A stretch of 8,938 bases of DNA from Candidatus Alloscillospira gallinarum. GTDB lineage: Bacteria; Bacillota; Clostridia; Oscillospirales; Oscillospiraceae. Positions 6,078-8,938 of this stretch are shown piece after piece. Each line of letters begins with the position of its first letter. Positions within the stretch are counted from its first letter, which is position 1. The position numbers were made by a program, and so were the translations under genes. The notes under the pieces were generated by a model that was not told where the DNA came from, searched no databases, and worked only from the letters and a program-made list of their open reading frames with translations. The DNA is taken from NCBI GenBank assembly GCA_904420055.1, contig CAJFTV010000096.1, positions 1 to 8,938 of the forward strand, given 5' to 3'.

Positions 6078-6320
6078 ATGATGTTATATCCGTCTCTGTC
6101 GAAACTTCTTGAACACGCCGACAGCAGATACCTGCTTGTAAACATGATTGCCCACAGGGCACGCCAGATATCGGCTCAGGCTGAAAAGGACGGCGAACCT
6201 TTAGACGAGAAGGCCGTATCAATAGCAATTCGCGAAATTGCTGACGGTGAGCTTGAAAAAAGTGAGCATGAAGAGCCAGCGGCCGAAGAAAGTGAACCGG
6301 AAGACAAACCAGAGGAATGA
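6078..6320 (+). CDS. rpoZ: RNA polymerase omega subunit
   Basis: The 80-residue protein begins MMLYPSLSKLLEHADSRYLLVNMIAHRARQISAQ and continues DEKAVSIAIREIADGEL, the omega pattern: a short N-terminal segment, the conserved SRYLLV and ARARQ-type helix, and a second helix. Omega binds the beta-prime subunit and aids core polymerase assembly and stability. The last 24 or so residues (EKSEHEEPAAEESEPEDKPEE) are acidic and low in complexity, as in many Firmicutes omega proteins. GGGAG (6063-6067), which overlaps the gmk stop region, lies 10 nt before the ATG at 6078, so I prefer that to the ATG at 6081 or the upstream in-frame ATG at 6051, which lies inside gmk. Position right after gmk supports the call. 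Confidence 0.92.
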   Translation: MMLYPSLSKLLEHADSRYLLVNMIAHRARQISAQAEKDGEPLDEKAVSIAIREIADGELEKSEHEEPAAEESEPEDKPEE

Positions 6321-6324
6321 CATC

Positions 6325-6352
6325 GGCAGTGTAAGGGGAACCTTACACTGCC
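6325..6352 (+). other. Perfect 12-bp inverted repeat (RNA hairpin) between rpoZ and priA
   Basis: GGCAGTGTAAGG (6325-6336) is exactly complementary to CCTTACACTGCC (6341-6352), with the four-base loop GGAA, which fits the stable GNRA tetraloop class. It begins 5 nt after the rpoZ stop and ends 12 nt before the priA ribosome site. What follows is TGCGCGTTAAAAGC, without the run of T expected of an intrinsic terminator, and there is none on the opposite strand either. It may stabilise or delimit the 3' end of the upstream mRNA, be a cleavage or pausing site, or be a weak terminator. Confidence 0.85.
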
Positions 6353-6363
6353 TGCGCGTTAAA

Positions 6364-6369
6364 AGCAGG
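6364..6369 (+). promoter_or_regulatory. Ribosome binding site deciding the priA start
   Basis: AGCAGG lies 8 nt before the GTG at 6378. The in-frame GTG at 6369 overlaps this site and so cannot use it. The protein from 6378 begins MKTAIAKLAVSAATY, as expected for PriA. Confidence 0.6.
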
Positions 6370-6377
6370 TGCATACA

Positions 6378-8621
6378 GTGAAGACTGCCATAGCAAAACT
6401 CGCTGTTTCGGCAGCCACATACCACATAGACAAGCCGTACACTTACCTGATACCCGATGAGATGTCGGATAAAATAGAGCCTGGCATGCGCGTAACCGTG
6501 CCGTTTGGCAGAGGTAACAGGAAGTGCGAGGCATTTGTCCTGGCAACGGGTGAGGCTGATAGGGAAAATGAGCTGAAAGCCATAGAGTATATCCTCGATG
6601 AAGAACCTGTCCTTGAAATGTGGCAGTTAAAGCTTGCCATGTGGATAGGTGCGCGTTTTTTCTGCACAGTGTATGAGGCGGCACGGGCTATGCTGCCTGT
6701 GGGAATGTGGTATAAGGACGGCAAGAGAAATGTCGGTGACAAGACAGAGCTTTTTGCACAGCTTGACATTCCCGGTGATGAGGCGCTCACTATTGCCGGG
6801 ACAATAAAAAAGCGTGCTCCGGGGAAAGCTGCGATACTCCGGCTTATGGCCGAAATAGGCGGCGCATGGGTCAGCGAAATTACTTATTTCACCGGTGTTG
6901 GCAAGCAGTCTGTCACACGGCTCGCCGGAGACGGATATATAAAGCTTATACGCAAAGAGGTCTTTCGGCGTCCGGAGATAAATGCCAGTAAAAACGGCAA
7001 AATATCTGCGCTGAACTCAGAACAGCAGTCTGTTCTGAACGGACTGATAAAGCAGTACAGCAGCGGCGCTACGGCTGCGCTTCTGTATGGCATAACAGGC
7101 AGCGGAAAGACGAGCGTATATATAAAGCTTATTGAACACGTGCTCTCCTCGGGACGTGACGCAATTGTTCTGGTACCGGAAATCTCACTTACACCCCAGC
7201 TTATGAGCATATTTGCCGCAAATTTCGGCGACAATATCGCGGTGCTTCACAGCATGTTGGGCATAGGTGAGAGGTATGACGAATGGAAACGGATAAAGCG
7301 CGGAGATGTGCATGTTGTGGTCGGAACACGTTCAGCTGTGTTTGCCCCTGTGAAAAACCTCGGCCTTATTATTTTAGATGAGGAGCAGGAGGCAACATAT
7401 AAATCTGAAAGCAGTCCGAGATATCACGCCAGAGAAGTTGCCAAATACCGCTGCGCCCACAGCGGGGCCATGCTTCTAATGGGCTCTGCAACCCCTTCCG
7501 TGGAGAGTATGTATAACGCGCTATGCGGGAAATATACACTGTACAGACTGACACAGCGCTTTAACAGCGCCAGCCTGCCTGAGGTCATGACAGTAGATAT
7601 GAAAGAGGAGCTGCGCTCCGGAAACGGCGGAGACATAAGCCGCCGGCTTGCCCGGGAAATTGCCATGAATATACAAAACGGCCGGCAAACTATCTTATTT
7701 TTAAACAGGCGTGGGGCAAATTCCCTTGTGACCTGTAAAAGCTGCGGTTATACATTCACATGCGACAGGTGCAGCGTATCGCTTACATACCACAGGGCAA
7801 ACGGGCGCATGATGTGCCATTACTGCGGGTATTCACGCCCGGCAGAGGACACATGTCCCCAGTGTGGAAGTACGTTGAATTACCTGGGCTCCGGTACACA
7901 GAAAGTTGAGGAGGAGCTTCACGAATTGTTTCCTGAGGCAACAGTTATACGAATGGACGCCGATACTGTCTCCGCGGCAAAATCACACGAGAAAATTCTT
8001 CAGGAGTTTAAAAATAAAAAAGCCGATATTCTCCTTGGGACGCAAATGGTGACCAAGGGGCTTGACTTTGAAAATGTCACCCTTGTGGGTGTCCTGTCCG
8101 CGGACAGGAGCCTTTATGTAAATGACTACCGGGCACGTGAGCGTACTTTTTCCATGATTACTCAGGTGGTAGGCAGGGCAGGCCGCGGCAACAAGCCCGG
8201 AAGAGCCCTTATACAGACATTTACGCCAGATAACCCTGTAATTTCTCTCGCTGCACGGCAGGATTATGACGCATTTTACAGCGATGAAATAATTCTTAGG
8301 CAGGCAATGCACATGCCGCCTTTTTCAACCCTGTTTACAGTTACCGCCTTCGGAATTACAGAGGCGGACGTCATGCGGGCGTGTGCCCGGGTAAAGGCGG
8401 CTATGGCAGGGTATCTCAGCGGCGAGGATATAAAAATACTCGGGCCGGCACCGGCACTTGTCACAAAAATAAATAACAGGTTTAGATATCGCATTACCGT
8501 TCTTGGGGCTGACACCAAAAAGCTCAGGGATACTATATCACACGTTGTTAAGGTGGCCTCCCGTGACAAAACTTGCCGCGGCGTGGCCGTCTATGCGGAC
8601 CTTGACCCCGTTGACTTATAG
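6378..8621 (+). CDS. priA: Primosomal protein N' (replication restart helicase PriA)
   Basis: The 747-residue protein is a 3'-to-5' DNA helicase that recognises stalled forks and reloads the replicative helicase. Domains in order: the N-terminal 3'-binding domain (about 1-105; YHIDKPYTYLIP, VPFGRGNRKCEAFV), a winged-helix region (about 145-195), helicase lobe 1 with Walker A GITGSGKT (238-245), GTRSAVFAP, DEEQ (334-337) and GSATPSVES, and helicase lobe 2. Lobe 2 is interrupted by a zinc domain with eight cysteines (453, 456, 462, 465, 480, 483, 493, 496). Motifs GTQMVTKGLDF and QVVGRAGRG follow, then the C-terminal domain ending VAVYADLDPVDL. Motif II reads DEEQ where DEEH is the better-known PriA form. 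The start is a GTG at 6378, preceded by AGCAGG; another in-frame GTG at 6369 would add three residues. def follows 15 nt later, the usual order. Confidence 0.97.
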   Translation: MKTAIAKLAVSAATYHIDKPYTYLIPDEMSDKIEPGMRVTVPFGRGNRKCEAFVLATGEADRENELKAIEYILDEEPVLEMWQLKLAMWIGARFFCTVYEAARAMLPVGMWYKDGKRNVGDKTELFAQLDIPGDEALTIAGTIKKRAPGKAAILRLMAEIGGAWVSEITYFTGVGKQSVTRLAGDGYIKLIRKEVFRRPEINASKNGKISALNSEQQSVLNGLIKQYSSGATAALLYGITGSGKTSVYIKLIEHVLSSGRDAIVLVPEISLTPQLMSIFAANFGDNIAVLHSMLGIGERYDEWKRIKRGDVHVVVGTRSAVFAPVKNLGLIILDEEQEATYKSESSPRYHAREVAKYRCAHSGAMLLMGSATPSVESMYNALCGKYTLYRLTQRFNSASLPEVMTVDMKEELRSGNGGDISRRLAREIAMNIQNGRQTILFLNRRGANSLVTCKSCGYTFTCDRCSVSLTYHRANGRMMCHYCGYSRPAEDTCPQCGSTLNYLGSGTQKVEEELHELFPEATVIRMDADTVSAAKSHEKILQEFKNKKADILLGTQMVTKGLDFENVTLVGVLSADRSLYVNDYRARERTFSMITQVVGRAGRGNKPGRALIQTFTPDNPVISLAARQDYDAFYSDEIILRQAMHMPPFSTLFTVTAFGITEADVMRACARVKAAMAGYLSGEDIKILGPAPALVTKINNRFRYRITVLGADTKKLRDTISHVVKVASRDKTCRGVAVYADLDPVDL

Positions 8622-8636
8622 ACAGGAGGAAAAAAT

Positions 8637-8938
8637 ATGGCACTTAGAAATATACTTACTAAAGACGAGCCGCGGCTGAGGAAAAAAAGCCGTGTGGTAA
8701 CCGAGTTTAACAGCAGGCTGTGGCAGCTTATTGACGACATGCGCGAAACGCTCCTTGAAGCCGACGGCGTTGGTCTTGCAGCTCCGCAGGTCGGCGTCTT
8801 GCGGCGGATTGTGCTGGTTATGGATATAAACATGGAAGGGAAGAGCCCGGCTGAACAGATTATCGAGCTTGTTAACCCTGAAATAATTGCGGCCTCCGGC
8901 GAGCAGTCCGGCGCTGAGGGGTGTCTCAGCGTGCCGGG
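8637..8938 (+). CDS. def: Peptide deformylase, N-terminal part (runs off the window)
   Basis: The frame opens at the ATG at 8637, preceded 7 nt upstream by a perfect AGGAGG (8624-8629), and stays open to the window edge, giving 100 full codons. It begins MALRNILTKDEPRLRKKSR. Motif 1 is GVGLAAPQVG (44-53) and motif 2 is EGCLSVPG (94-101), whose C96 is the first metal ligand. The HExxH motif with the other two ligands would lie beyond the window. Deformylase removes the formyl group from the N-terminal methionine of nascent proteins at the ribosome exit, using ferrous iron or a similar metal. priA-def order is typical of Firmicutes, and fmt (methionyl-tRNA formyltransferase) would be expected next. 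Confidence 0.95.
   Translation, partial: MALRNILTKDEPRLRKKSRVVTEFNSRLWQLIDDMRETLLEADGVGLAAPQVGVLRRIVLVMDINMEGKSPAEQIIELVNPEIIAASGEQSGAEGCLSVP

Noticed and set aside
6325..6365. Calling the hairpin after rpoZ an intrinsic terminator
   Set aside because: There is no T-tract after the stem on either strand; it is reported as a hairpin of unknown role instead.

Overview
The window looks like a chromosomal housekeeping region of a Gram-positive bacterium of the class Clostridia, probably close to the Oscillospiraceae/Ruminococcaceae. The grounds are the cdaA-cdaR pair for c-di-AMP synthesis, a RemA protein, the Firmicutes gene order yicC/yloC - remA - gmk - rpoZ - priA - def, purine-rich Shine-Dalgarno sequences and moderate GC. 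All recognised genes lie on the + strand and are packed tightly, with several overlaps. I see no tRNA, rRNA, CRISPR array, insertion sequence, phage gene or riboswitch.

Layout: (1) 1-117 is the tail of a class V aminotransferase/cysteine-desulfurase-like gene. (2) 118-210 is a short AT-rich gap with a strong vegetative promoter (TTGCCA, 17 bp, TATAAT). (3) 211-2299 holds cdaA and cdaR, the membrane diadenylate cyclase and its YbbR-repeat regulator. (4) 2299-4334 holds three poorly characterised genes: a cysteine-rich DUF5685-type protein, a J-domain/TPR protein with a cysteine-string tail, and a six-helix membrane protein resembling an ECF S-component. (5) 4347-6320 holds yicC/yloC, remA, gmk and rpoZ: RNA turnover, DNA-binding regulation, GMP kinase and RNA polymerase omega. 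(6) A perfect 12-bp hairpin without a T-tract follows rpoZ. (7) 6378-8621 is priA, the replication-restart helicase. (8) 8637 to the window edge is the first 100 codons of def, peptide deformylase.

Transcription probably starts at the promoter before cdaA and may read through many of the following genes, helped by translational coupling at the 1-8 base overlaps. Two weaker promoter-like pairs inside coding sequence (3059-3086 and 4245-4274) could serve the J-domain gene and the yicC-remA-gmk-rpoZ block.

The least explained part is 2299-4334. A protein with eight cysteines near its N-terminus, a chaperone-like protein ending in a cysteine string, and a small membrane protein sit between two well understood modules. 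Whether they act together is inference. Most of the rest is ordinary core genome.
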